Part shown: piece by piece, positions 1-7,704 of the stretch | Layout: each line of letters opens with the position of its first letter | How positions within the stretch are numbered: position 1 is the first letter of the stretch | NCBI GenBank assembly: GCA_023426575.1 | Contig: JAFAAL010000021.1 | Location: forward strand, 1-64,000 | DNA from: Bacillota bacterium | GTDB lineage: Bacteria; Bacillota; Clostridia; Saccharofermentanales; DTU023 | Length of the DNA: 64,000 nt | Direction: 5' to 3' | Translations under genes and position numbers: made by a program | The notes under the pieces: generated by a model | Told to the model about the DNA's origin: nothing | What the model saw: only the letters and a program-made list of their open reading frames with translations | Database searches by the model: none

Positions 1-1226
1 TGCTCTGCTGCGTCGAAGAGATGGACTAAGTCTGTATTAAGTTTTATAGAGACCAGATCGCCTGGCTTAAGACCCTGGCGATAGGCGGGGGGAAGATCCA
101 CAGTCTTGACTTCCACGACGACAGGCGCCTCATCGATGAGCAGGTGTAGGTGCATAGAGGAGCCCATCATTTCTGAGAGCTCGACGAAACCTTCGACTTT
201 AGGTCCTGGCTCGGAGGGATCGGCCAAAGTGATGTGCTCAGGACGAATGCCGACTTGGATGCGTTGAGCCGAAGTTTCGCGCGCCAAGAGCGCGGCACTC
301 AGAGAATCTGACAGTGAGAAAGTTTGGCCCGCTAGCTGAAGTTGATATCTCTCGTCCGACTTCTCAATTTGGCCTGGGAAGAAGTTCATCTGTGGAGACC
401 CGATAAAGGCTGCGACAAAGAGGTTCTTAGGATGGTCAAAGACCTCCTGTGGCGTGCCGACCTGTTGGATATATCCATCTTTCATGATGACGATGCGATC
501 GCCCAAAGTCATAGCCTCCGTCTGATCATGGGTGACATAGACAAAGGTCGTCTTGATGCGGCGCCGTAACTGAATGATTTCTGCGCGCATCTGGTTTCTG
601 AGCTTGGCGTCTAAGTTAGAAAGCGGTTCATCCATCAGGAAGACCTTGGGGTCGCGGACGATCGCTCGACCGATGGCAACGCGTTGGCGCTGGCCGCCAG
701 AGAGCGCCTTGGGCAAGCGATCTAAGTATTGAGTGATGTCTAAGATGGAAGCGGCCTCGCGCACGCGGCGATCAATTTCTTCCCGTGGAACCTTGCGCAG
801 TTCGAGGCCAAAGGCCATGTTCTCGTAGACGGTCATATGAGGGTAGAGGGCATATGATTGAAACACCATGGCGATATCGCGATCTTTTGGCGGAATCTCA
901 TTCACCAACTTGTCGTCGATGTAGAGTTCCCCAGCCGTGATTTCTTCGAGGCCTGCAATCATTCTGAGCGTTGTCGACTTGCCGCAGCCAGAAGGGCCGA
1001 CCAAGACAATAAACTCTTCGTCATCAATGTCAAGATTGAAGTCGTGAACAGCGATCACACCTTCGGCGGTCACAGTGAGCTGTCCTGGCGCGGCGCGATC
1101 CTTGACCTTCTCGCGCTCCTGCAGCTCTTCTTGACGACGTTCCCTAGCAATTTTTTTAGCCTTCTTGTTTTCGCGTTTTGCGTGGGGATAGATTTTCTTC
1201 AGTCCGCGCAAACTTACTTTTGCCAT
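1..1226 (-). CDS. ugpC: Sugar ABC transporter ATP-binding subunit (UgpC/MsmK type), 3' end cut by window edge
   Basis: Cytoplasmic ATPase that would power binding-protein-dependent sugar importers; in Firmicutes one such subunit often serves several transporters. Translating the minus strand from 1226 shows Walker A LVGPSGCGKST, the ABC signature LSGGQRQR, Walker B VFLMDEP and a switch-region THDQTEA, followed by the MalK-like regulatory domain with VGIRPEH. About 408 codons are present and no stop is reached. The start has a strong AGGAGG just upstream. A Lys/Arg/Glu-rich stretch at about residues 16-45 is inserted between the first strand and the usual VxAVxDFNLxI strand; from memory, similar inserts occur in clostridial homologues. 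It lies 38 bp after the DUF624 gene on the same strand, probably one transcript. The transported sugar cannot be told because no permease is in view. Confidence 0.93.
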   Translation of the reverse strand, partial: MAKVSLRGLKKIYPHAKRENKKAKKIARERRQEELQEREKVKDRAAPGQLTVTAEGVIAVHDFNLDIDDEEFIVLVGPSGCGKSTTLRMIAGLEEITAGELYIDDKLVNEIPPKDRDIAMVFQSYALYPHMTVYENMAFGLELRKVPREEIDRRVREAASILDITQYLDRLPKALSGGQRQRVAIGRAIVRDPKVFLMDEPLSNLDAKLRNQMRAEIIQLRRRIKTTFVYVTHDQTEAMTLGDRIVIMKDGYIQQVGTPQEVFDHPKNLFVAAFIGSPQMNFFPGQIEKSDERYQLQLAGQTFSLSDSLSAALLARETSAQRIQVGIRPEHITLADPSEPGPKVEGFVELSEMMGSSMHLHLLIDEAPVVVEVKTVDLPPAYRQGLKPGDLVSIKLNTDLVHLFDAAE

Positions 1227-1264
1227 GATGACCTCCTCATCGCCTGCGTATTAACAGACCCATT

Positions 1265-1840
1265 TTAGCCCTCACGGGGCCTCAGCCAAGTTATGCAGAA
1301 GAGCCAGAGGCCTGGTCCTATAAATAGCGGCCAGATCCATCTCGCCATCTGCATGGATATATAGATGAGCACAAAAGCGCTCATAAGAGCTAGAAGTACA
1401 TGAAGTGGATTCGAAAAAAAGAGCTGGAGGGCACGAGTAAGGGAGCCTGACAGTGATTGCCAGATAAAGACCGTAAACAGGGCGGCGCTCATGGTCGAAA
1501 TGATAAAAAAAAGAGCGTAGCGAAGAGCCGTCCTGAGGGTCAGACGCATCAAAAATTCTGGCCAGAGTACCCATTGATTAAAGATGAGGAGGAGTAGGAG
1601 AGGGCTATAGAGGATATCGCGTCGCCAGTGCTGTTTGAAATGCTCGTGCCAATAATAAAAGTATCCGCGCTCTCCTCTCTGGAGACTGCGGTCAATAGCG
1701 TAAGAGCTGGCTGCGAGACCAGGTGCAATTCCCACGAGTGAAAGCGTCGACAAGCAAAAGCACAAAGAGGCGATGGCAAGGTCCGTCAGCATTCTGAGAT
1801 AGCGCCAGAAGGCAAGTTCTGTGTTGAATAATCGCAGCAT
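1265..1840 (-). CDS. DUF624 (YesL-like) membrane protein
   Basis: 191-residue polytopic membrane protein with about five hydrophobic segments. The N-terminal part (DLAIASLCFCLSTLSLVGIA, then an SYAIDRSLQRGERGYF-like loop and a W-rich HFKQHWRRD segment) follows the DUF624/YesL pattern of a helix pair, a conserved Tyr/Arg loop and an amphipathic stretch. DUF624 proteins are commonly found beside sugar ABC transporters, which fits the UgpC-type ATPase gene directly downstream. No biochemical role is established for the family. The start codon is preceded by a good -10 box and no clear ribosome binding site. Confidence 0.72.
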   Translation of the reverse strand: MLRLFNTELAFWRYLRMLTDLAIASLCFCLSTLSLVGIAPGLAASSYAIDRSLQRGERGYFYYWHEHFKQHWRRDILYSPLLLLLIFNQWVLWPEFLMRLTLRTALRYALFFIISTMSAALFTVFIWQSLSGSLTRALQLFFSNPLHVLLALMSAFVLIYISMQMARWIWPLFIGPGLWLFCITWLRPREG

Positions 1841-1849
1841 CTTGGCGTA

Positions 1850-1878
1850 ATTATAACAAAATAAGTGTAAAGGTTGAA
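1850..1878 (-). promoter_or_regulatory. Promoter of the DUF624 gene, close to the start codon
   Basis: On the minus strand TTCAAC (1878-1873), a 17-bp spacer and a consensus TATAAT (1855-1850). Only nine bases separate the -10 box from the ATG at 1840, so transcription should begin within about three bases of the start codon. Confidence 0.55.
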
Positions 1879-1891
1879 GGGCCTCTGGGAC

Positions 1892-1921
1892 TTGCGGTCT
1901 GGGGGCTTTTAATGCTATGAT
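1892..1921 (+). promoter_or_regulatory. rpsB promoter with extended -10
   Basis: TTGCGG at 1892-1897, an 18-bp spacer and TATGAT at 1916-1921 preceded by TGC (extended -10). The predicted start near 1928 gives a leader of about 70 nt before rpsB. The -35 match is weak, so the TGn extension probably matters. Confidence 0.55.
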
Positions 1922-1938
1922 CTACGGGCTAAAACGCA

Positions 1939-1998
1939 CGTCAGTCAACCTGTTTGCATGATGAAACGACTGACGGAGGTCTAAAACAGGAGGTATCT
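1939..1998 (+). promoter_or_regulatory. rpsB 5' leader with two competing helices
   Basis: A perfect 8-bp arm pair (1939-1946 with 1968-1975) encloses a second 4-bp pairing (1952-1955 with 1964-1967). Alternatively CCTGTTT at 1949-1955 can pair with AAACAGG at 1984-1990, which covers the start of the AGGAGG ribosome binding site (1988-1993). The two folds share bases and exclude each other, as expected of a translational switch; autoregulation by S2 is known in other bacteria but is an inference here. Confidence 0.45.
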
Positions 1999-2781
1999 AT
2001 GGCGATTATTAGCATGAAACACTTATTGGAGGGCGGTGTCCACTTCGGTCACCAGACCCGCCGCTGGAACCCCAAGATGAAGCCGTACATCTTTACGGAG
2101 CGCAATGGGATCTACATCATTGACTTACAGCAGACGGTCCAGAAGATTGAAGAGGCCTACATGTTCTTGAGAGAGGTCTCTCTGAACGATGGCATCATTC
2201 TCTTCGTCGGCACCAAGAAGCAGGCCCAGGACTCGATCCGCGAAGAGGCCGAGCGCTGTGAGATGTACTATGTCAACAACCGTTGGCTCGGTGGTACGCT
2301 GACCAACTGGCAGACGATCAATTCCCGCGTGCGTCGTCTCAAGGAACTGGAGCAGGGCTTTGCCGATGGTATATATGACAATCTTCCCAAGAAGGAAGCG
2401 GCTCAGCTCAATCTCGAACTGGAGAAGCTCGAGAAGAACCTCGGTGGCATCAAGGAGATGACCCGCCTGCCAGATGCGATGTTTGTCGTCGATCCCAAGA
2501 AGGAATATATTGCTGTCGCTGAGGCCAGACGTCTCGGCATTCCCATTGTCGGCATCGTCGATACGAACTGTGATCCCGAGGAAGTGGACTACGTCATTCC
2601 CGGAAACGACGACGCTATCCGTGCCATCAAGCTGATTACTGCGAAGATGGCTGACGCTGTCCTCGAGGGCAAGCAGGGCGTACAGATGGGGGATATGGAC
2701 ACGATCGCCGGTGGTCAGGAAGAAGAACTTCAAATGGTCGAAGAGACCGATGAAGAATATGCAGAAACTTACGAGGAGTAG
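1999..2781 (+). CDS. rpsB: Ribosomal protein S2
   Basis: Small-subunit protein uS2, 260 residues. It opens with MAIISMKHLLEGGVHFGHQT and carries NNRWLGGTLTNW and the RLGIPIVGIVDTN segment, all hallmarks of S2, with the usual acidic C-terminal tail. An upstream in-frame ATG at 1954 exists, but the AGGAGG at 1988-1993 and the universal N-terminus place the start at 1999. It is followed three bases later by tsf, the common rpsB-tsf pairing. Confidence 0.98.
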   Translation: MAIISMKHLLEGGVHFGHQTRRWNPKMKPYIFTERNGIYIIDLQQTVQKIEEAYMFLREVSLNDGIILFVGTKKQAQDSIREEAERCEMYYVNNRWLGGTLTNWQTINSRVRRLKELEQGFADGIYDNLPKKEAAQLNLELEKLEKNLGGIKEMTRLPDAMFVVDPKKEYIAVAEARRLGIPIVGIVDTNCDPEEVDYVIPGNDDAIRAIKLITAKMADAVLEGKQGVQMGDMDTIAGGQEEELQMVEETDEEYAETYEE

Positions 2782-2784
2782 AAT

Positions 2785-3435
2785 ATGGCATCGACAATTG
2801 ATTTAATTAAAGAACTGCGCGAGAAGACGGGCTCTGGCCTGATGGACTGCAAGAAGGCGCTCGCCGAATGCGATAACGATATCAACAAGTCCATCGAGTG
2901 GCTCCGCAAGAAGGGGATTGCCACGGCGGAGAAGAAGTCGAGCAGAACCGCTGCTGAGGGCATCGTCTGCTCCTACATCCACGGGGGAGGTACCGTCGGC
3001 GTCCTGCTCGAGGTCAATATCGAGACTGACTTTGCCGCTAAGAACGAGCAATTCCAGGAGATGTGCCGCAATATCGCCATGCAGATCGCAGCCATGAATC
3101 CCTCTTGGGTGCGTCGTGAGGAGGTCCCTGAGGACGTTCTGAAGCGCGAAGAGGACATCGTCTCCACCCAGGCGCGCAATGAGGGCAAGCCAGAGCAGAT
3201 CATCGATAAGATCGTCGCTGGTCGCCTCGAGAAGTTCTATGCTGAGAACTGCCTGATGGAGCAGAGCTATATCCGCGACGAAGATAAGACCATCGATCAG
3301 CTGGTCAAGGAGATGATCGCCTACATCGGCGAGAACATTCAGGTCCGTCGCTTCACCCGCTATGAGCTCGGCGAGGGCATCGAGAAGAAGGAAGAGTGCT
3401 TCCTCGATGAAGTTAAGAAACAGTTAAACGGCTAA
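2785..3435 (+). CDS. tsf: Elongation factor Ts
   Basis: Guanine nucleotide exchange factor for EF-Tu, 216 residues, the short form. The N-terminal UBA-like domain reads IKELREKTGSGLMDCKKAL, and the core contains the TDFAAKN motif that contacts EF-Tu. The start is three bases after the rpsB stop, with GAGGAG overlapping the end of rpsB. A hairpin with a T-run follows the gene, so part of the transcription probably stops before pyrH. Confidence 0.98.
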   Translation: MASTIDLIKELREKTGSGLMDCKKALAECDNDINKSIEWLRKKGIATAEKKSSRTAAEGIVCSYIHGGGTVGVLLEVNIETDFAAKNEQFQEMCRNIAMQIAAMNPSWVRREEVPEDVLKREEDIVSTQARNEGKPEQIIDKIVAGRLEKFYAENCLMEQSYIRDEDKTIDQLVKEMIAYIGENIQVRRFTRYELGEGIEKKEECFLDEVKKQLNG

Positions 3436-3456
3436 TTACCGTATACAGAAGGGGAG

Positions 3457-3482
3457 AAGGCAGGAGTGATTCCTGCCTTTTT
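3457..3482 (+). terminator. Intrinsic terminator after tsf
   Basis: A 9-bp stem (3457-3465 with 3471-3479), a 5-nt loop and a short T-run. It separates rpsB-tsf from pyrH. Confidence 0.75.
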
Positions 3483-3509
3483 CCATAGCTGCCAATAAGG
3501 AGGAACGTC

Positions 3510-4214
3510 ATGAGTCGCTATAAGAGAGTCCTACTAAAGTTGTCTGGGGAGGCCCTGAGTGGGGCCGGCCAAACGGGTGTGGATGCAGCGCGCATCCAGC
3601 GTCTGGCCGAGGTCCTAAGTCAAATTCCAGCGCTCGGCGTGCAATTGGGTATCGTCGTGGGGGGAGGCAATTTCTGGCGAGGACGGGCCTATCCTGAGAT
3701 GGATCGCGTGACGGCAGACCAAATTGGCATGCTGGCCACGACGATGAATGCTATGGCGATCTCTGACGCCCTGAATCAGGCAGGTGCTGAGAACCGCGTG
3801 CTCAATGCCGTCATGATGAACCAAATTACAGAGCCTTATATTCGCAAGCGAGCTCTACGACATCTCGACAAGGGGAGAATTGTCATCTTTGCAGGCGGAA
3901 CAGGTTCTCCTTTCTTTACGACGGACTCGGCGGCGGCTCTGAGAGCCTCAGAGATCGAGGCCGATCTCATCTTAAAGGCAACTCAGGTCGATGGCGTCTA
4001 CGATTCTGATCCCCATCAGAATCCTGCAGCTCAGCGCTATGAGAGCCTGACACTCAATGAGGTTCTAGAGAGGAATCTCGGGGTCATGGATGCGACCGCA
4101 GCGGCCCTCTGTCGAGACAATGGCATTCCGATTCTCGTCTTTTCCATCGCCGATCCGGAAAATATATTAAAAGTCCTGGCGGGAGAAGCTCTCGGGACAG
4201 TTGTCACAGTCTAA
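3510..4214 (+). CDS. pyrH: UMP kinase
   Basis: Phosphorylates UMP to UDP using ATP; hexameric bacterial enzyme of the amino-acid-kinase fold. 234 residues with LLKLSGEALSG at the N-terminus, the glycine-rich GIVVGGGNFWRG, and GTGSPFFTTDSAAALRA for UMP binding. A strong AAGGAGG precedes the ATG. It sits in the conserved tsf-pyrH-frr order. Confidence 0.97.
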   Translation: MSRYKRVLLKLSGEALSGAGQTGVDAARIQRLAEVLSQIPALGVQLGIVVGGGNFWRGRAYPEMDRVTADQIGMLATTMNAMAISDALNQAGAENRVLNAVMMNQITEPYIRKRALRHLDKGRIVIFAGGTGSPFFTTDSAAALRASEIEADLILKATQVDGVYDSDPHQNPAAQRYESLTLNEVLERNLGVMDATAAALCRDNGIPILVFSIADPENILKVLAGEALGTVVTV

Positions 4215-4272
4215 CTTTTCATTGAAGTCAGAACATAGTATGATATCTGTATAAATTTACGGGAGGTATTTT

Positions 4273-4845
4273 ATGGCCCAGATTGAAATTAATGATAAGA
4301 CTTTACAGCCTTATGAGGAGAAGATGCAGACGACCCTCAAAGTTCTCGATGATGAATTCAACCAGATTCGCGCCGGCAGAGCGAATCCGCGCCTGCTCGA
4401 TCGCCTGACCGTTCCGTATTACGGTGTAGACACTCCGCTGAACCAGGTGGCCAACATCCAGGTTCCAGAGGCACGGCTCATCACGATCACTCCCTGGGAG
4501 ACGAAGATCTTGACCGAGATCGAGAAGGCCATCCAGACTTCGGACCTCGGAATCAACCCAATGAATGACGGCAAGATGATTCGCCTGGCCTTTCCCGAAC
4601 TGACTGAGGAGAGACGTCGTGATCTCTCCAAAGATGTTTCACGTCTTGGTGAAGAGGCCAAGGTCTCACTGCGCAATATTCGCCGCGAGGTCCTCGACAT
4701 CTATAAGAAGCATCTCAAGAACTCTGAGATTTCTGAGGACAGCTACTATGGCCTGGAAGATGACATCCAGAAGATGACCGATCGCTACACCGAGAAGGTC
4801 GACACGGCCGTTGAGAAAAAGAGCAAGGAACTGATGGAGCTCTAG
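4273..4845 (+). CDS. frr: Ribosome recycling factor
   Basis: Splits post-termination ribosomes together with EF-G. 190 residues. Conserved features visible are IRAGRANPRLLDRL, YYGVDTPLNQVANI, and the helical C-terminal half with DISEDSYYGLEDDIQ-type spacing. The 58-bp gap after pyrH holds a GGGAGG ribosome binding site and some A/T-rich text but no promoter I would defend. uppS follows after three bases. Confidence 0.97.
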   Translation: MAQIEINDKTLQPYEEKMQTTLKVLDDEFNQIRAGRANPRLLDRLTVPYYGVDTPLNQVANIQVPEARLITITPWETKILTEIEKAIQTSDLGINPMNDGKMIRLAFPELTEERRRDLSKDVSRLGEEAKVSLRNIRREVLDIYKKHLKNSEISEDSYYGLEDDIQKMTDRYTEKVDTAVEKKSKELMEL

Positions 4846-4848
4846 AGC

Positions 4849-5562
4849 TTGAGCCCGTCAATTCCCTCTCATGTTGCCATCATCATGGATGGCAATGGGC
4901 GCTGGGCGGAGGCGCAGCATCTGCCGCGACGTCTCGGCCACAAGCGTGGTGCCGAAAATCTCTATGCCATGGCCAAGTGGGCACGCGAGCGAGCTGTGCG
5001 CCACCTGACTGTCTATGCCTTTTCGACTGAGAATTGGCATCGCTCTCAGGCGGAGGTGAACTCGCTCCTTCAATTGCTCCCCTATTTCCTAGATCGCTAC
5101 GAAGAGGAGATTCGGGCGGATTGTGTGGCTTTTCGCTTTTTTGGGAATCTCGAGCGCTTGCCCTCTAAGACGCAAAAGCGCGTTAGGGCTCTGGTCGAGG
5201 CCACGAGTCCCCATACCCAGCAAAGTCTCAATATCTGTTTTAGCTACGGCGGCAGAGATGAGATTGTGCGTGCCGTTAGAGAACTGGCCGTGCGAGGCTT
5301 AGACCTTGCGCAGCTGACTGAGGAGCAGCTTGGCTCCGCTCTCGACAGCAGGGATCTTCCTGATCCCGAACTCTTGATTCGGACGGGTGGCGAGCTGCGC
5401 CTTTCCAATTTCTTGCTCTGGCAATCGGCCTATACAGAATTTTACTTTACAGACTGCCTCTGGCCCGACTTCGGTCCCGAGGAATTTGAACGGGCCCTGA
5501 GAGACTATGCTCAGCGGCAACGTCGCTTCGGCAGACGTCATGAGGAGGTGACAGATGAGTGA
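4849..5562 (+). CDS. uppS: Undecaprenyl diphosphate synthase (cis-prenyltransferase)
   Basis: Makes the C55 lipid carrier precursor for peptidoglycan from FPP and IPP. 237 residues with the catalytic HVAIIMDGNGRWA segment, the FSTENWHR motif and the C-terminal RTGGELRLSNFLLWQ region. The start is TTG at 4849, right after the frr stop, with GGAG inside the end of frr; the protein then begins just ahead of the conserved HVAIIMDGNGRW, which supports this start. It overlaps cdsA by 8 bp. Confidence 0.95.
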   Translation: MSPSIPSHVAIIMDGNGRWAEAQHLPRRLGHKRGAENLYAMAKWARERAVRHLTVYAFSTENWHRSQAEVNSLLQLLPYFLDRYEEEIRADCVAFRFFGNLERLPSKTQKRVRALVEATSPHTQQSLNICFSYGGRDEIVRAVRELAVRGLDLAQLTEEQLGSALDSRDLPDPELLIRTGGELRLSNFLLWQSAYTEFYFTDCLWPDFGPEEFERALRDYAQRQRRFGRRHEEVTDE

Positions 5563-6472
5563 TCTCTCACTGCGTACGAAGACAGCCGTCATCTATGGCG
5601 GTACAATTCTTCTTGTCTTTGCCCTCGGGCGCTATTGGACGCCCATCTTTTCTCTGCTCTTTGCCCTGATTACCATCCAAGGTCTCAGAGAGCTCTTGCC
5701 CCTTCTTGCCCAGAAGGGCTATGCCCTAGAGCGCGGTCCCGTCTATGGGCTCGGCCTCTCTTTTTTGAGTCTGCACCTCTTGCTCGGGCTCAGCCCGCAG
5801 AGCATCACAAGCTCTGATCTCTCCCGCCCTGAGCTCCGTTCGCAGCTTCTGGCCGCTGTCGGGATTGCCATCGTCTTCTTCCTGCTCATGCTCATAGGCA
5901 TTGGCCTCATCGGCTTCTTTGCCCAAGTCTTGCGCAGGGGACCGCAGCAGTTGCCGAGCGCTCTCATGGGGCTCTTTTCGGGAATTTATCTCGCCTTTCC
6001 CTTTGCAGCAGCACTCATTATGCTCTATCTCCTGCCCCAGGGATGGGTCTGGCTCTTGCTTGCCTTTGTCACGCCGTGGTTTACAGATACGGTGGCCTAC
6101 CTCTTTGGCAGTCGCTACGGACGCAAGAAGATCTTCCTTAAACTTTCTCCCAATAAGACGGGAGGTGGGTTCTGGGCGGCTCAGCTAGCGACGGCTCTCC
6201 TCTACCTACCAATCTTCATGAGCCTGAGCAAAAGCCCTAACACATGGACGTTCTGGCATATTTTGCTCGCCCTCTTTTCAGGTTTCACGATTGCCCTCGC
6301 CGATCAGTTTGGCGATCTCTTCGCCTCCGCGCTCAAGCGCTATCTTGGAGTCAAGGACTTTGGCCAGCTCTTTCCTGGGCACGGAGGGGTCCTAGATCGC
6401 TTTGATTCTACCTTTTACACAATTCCCGTCTGTCTCATCTGGGCTCTTCTGATGACGAGTCTTACACTCTAA
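5555..6472 (+). CDS. cdsA: Phosphatidate cytidylyltransferase
   Basis: Integral membrane enzyme forming CDP-diacylglycerol from phosphatidate and CTP. 305 residues with about eight hydrophobic segments. The C-terminal family signature is clear: KRYLGVKDFGQLFPGHGGVL followed by DRFDS. The DTVAYLFGSRYGRKK segment also matches the family. Its stop codon shares one base with the dxr start, indicating translational coupling. Confidence 0.95.
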   Translation: MSDLSLRTKTAVIYGGTILLVFALGRYWTPIFSLLFALITIQGLRELLPLLAQKGYALERGPVYGLGLSFLSLHLLLGLSPQSITSSDLSRPELRSQLLAAVGIAIVFFLLMLIGIGLIGFFAQVLRRGPQQLPSALMGLFSGIYLAFPFAAALIMLYLLPQGWVWLLLAFVTPWFTDTVAYLFGSRYGRKKIFLKLSPNKTGGGFWAAQLATALLYLPIFMSLSKSPNTWTFWHILLALFSGFTIALADQFGDLFASALKRYLGVKDFGQLFPGHGGVLDRFDSTFYTIPVCLIWALLMTSLTL

Positions 6473-7638
6473 TGGCGAAGCGTATCACGATTCTCGGGTC
6501 GACCGGGTCAATCGGTAGACAGGCGCTTGAGCTCCTTTCTCCGCTGGGTCTGGAGGTCGAGGGCCTCAGTTGTGGCTCCCAGGTCGAGCTGCTTTTAGAA
6601 CAGGCTCTGCAATACAGACCTCGTCTCGTCCACCTCCACTCTGAAGAGGCAGCTCTAAAATTTCGCAGTCGTTGGCCGCGCAAACTGGGCGCCTGTCCTG
6701 AGATTTTGTCGGGGGAGGAGGGCCTCGTGAGGCTGGCAGCGCTGCCAGTGGATACGATCTTGATCGCAATCACTGGTTTTGCCGCAGTTCCAGCACTCGC
6801 CTCGGCCATTGCGGCAGGGCAGAGGATAGGGCTCGCCAACAAGGAGGCGATCGTCTGTGCGGGTCAGATTTTCATGCCGGAGATCTTTGCGCGAGACATC
6901 ACATTGATTCCCGTCGACTCAGAGCACAGCGCCATCTGGCAAGCTCTCAAAGTCGGTCCTGACAGGGCCGTCTCAAGACTCTATCTGACGGCCTCCGGAG
7001 GCCCATTTAGAGGCTGGACTGCCAAGGAAATCGAGAGCGTTACCCCTCAGGATGCCCTGCGTCACCCGAAGTGGCAGATGGGTCCTAAGATTACGATCGA
7101 CTCAGCAAGTCTCATGAACAAGGCTCTCGAGCTGATTGAGGCGGTCCAGCTCTTTCAGGTCCCCGCCGAGACGATCGAGGTCATCGTTCACCCCGAGGCT
7201 CTGATTCACTCGATGGTCGGCTATTCGGACGGCTCCATCATTGCTCAGGCCGCCCTGCCAGATATGCGCTTGCCCATTCAGTTGGCCCTGACGTGGCCAG
7301 ATCGCGTTCCCGCCCTGACGAGCTTGCCAGACTTGACAAGAGATTTTGGCAGCATTCATTTTGAGGCGGTGGACGAGTCTGTTTTCCCAGCGCTGCGCCT
7401 GGCGCGGGAAGCACTCAAAGTCGGCGATCTCGGACCTTGTATTCTCAACGCGGCCAATGAGATGGCTGTGGGGGCTTTTTTACAAGGTGAGATCTCTTTC
7501 CCAGCGATTTGGCGGACTGTCGAGGGGGCTCTTCGAGCTTATGATGAGCTGACGTCAGGCCTCACAGGCTCTGCAATTCGTGATATTATGAGTTGCGATG
7601 CGAGGACACGACGCCACGTTCAGGACTGTCTTCTCTAG
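6472..7638 (+). CDS. dxr: 1-deoxy-D-xylulose 5-phosphate reductoisomerase
   Basis: Second step of the MEP isoprenoid pathway, NADPH dependent. 388 residues. Visible motifs are ILGSTGSIGRQAL (NADPH loop), ANKEAIVCAG, VDSEHSAIWQ (metal ligands D and E), SGGPF and HPKWQMGPKITIDSASLMNK. With ispG nearby and uppS upstream, it supplies isoprenoid units for the lipid carrier. The usual VHPQ is VHPE here, a small variation. Confidence 0.97.
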   Translation: MAKRITILGSTGSIGRQALELLSPLGLEVEGLSCGSQVELLLEQALQYRPRLVHLHSEEAALKFRSRWPRKLGACPEILSGEEGLVRLAALPVDTILIAITGFAAVPALASAIAAGQRIGLANKEAIVCAGQIFMPEIFARDITLIPVDSEHSAIWQALKVGPDRAVSRLYLTASGGPFRGWTAKEIESVTPQDALRHPKWQMGPKITIDSASLMNKALELIEAVQLFQVPAETIEVIVHPEALIHSMVGYSDGSIIAQAALPDMRLPIQLALTWPDRVPALTSLPDLTRDFGSIHFEAVDESVFPALRLAREALKVGDLGPCILNAANEMAVGAFLQGEISFPAIWRTVEGALRAYDELTSGLTGSAIRDIMSCDARTRRHVQDCLL

Positions 7639-7704
7639 AATTTTGTGTGAGAGGGGGCGGCGTCGCGCCTCAGGTCTTTAGCGATATATCTAGGATGGTC
7701 ACGC

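Noticed and set aside
1954..1998. Upstream start for rpsB adding 15 residues
   Set aside because: The AGGAGG and the conserved S2 N-terminus point to 1999, and the extension lies in the structured leader.
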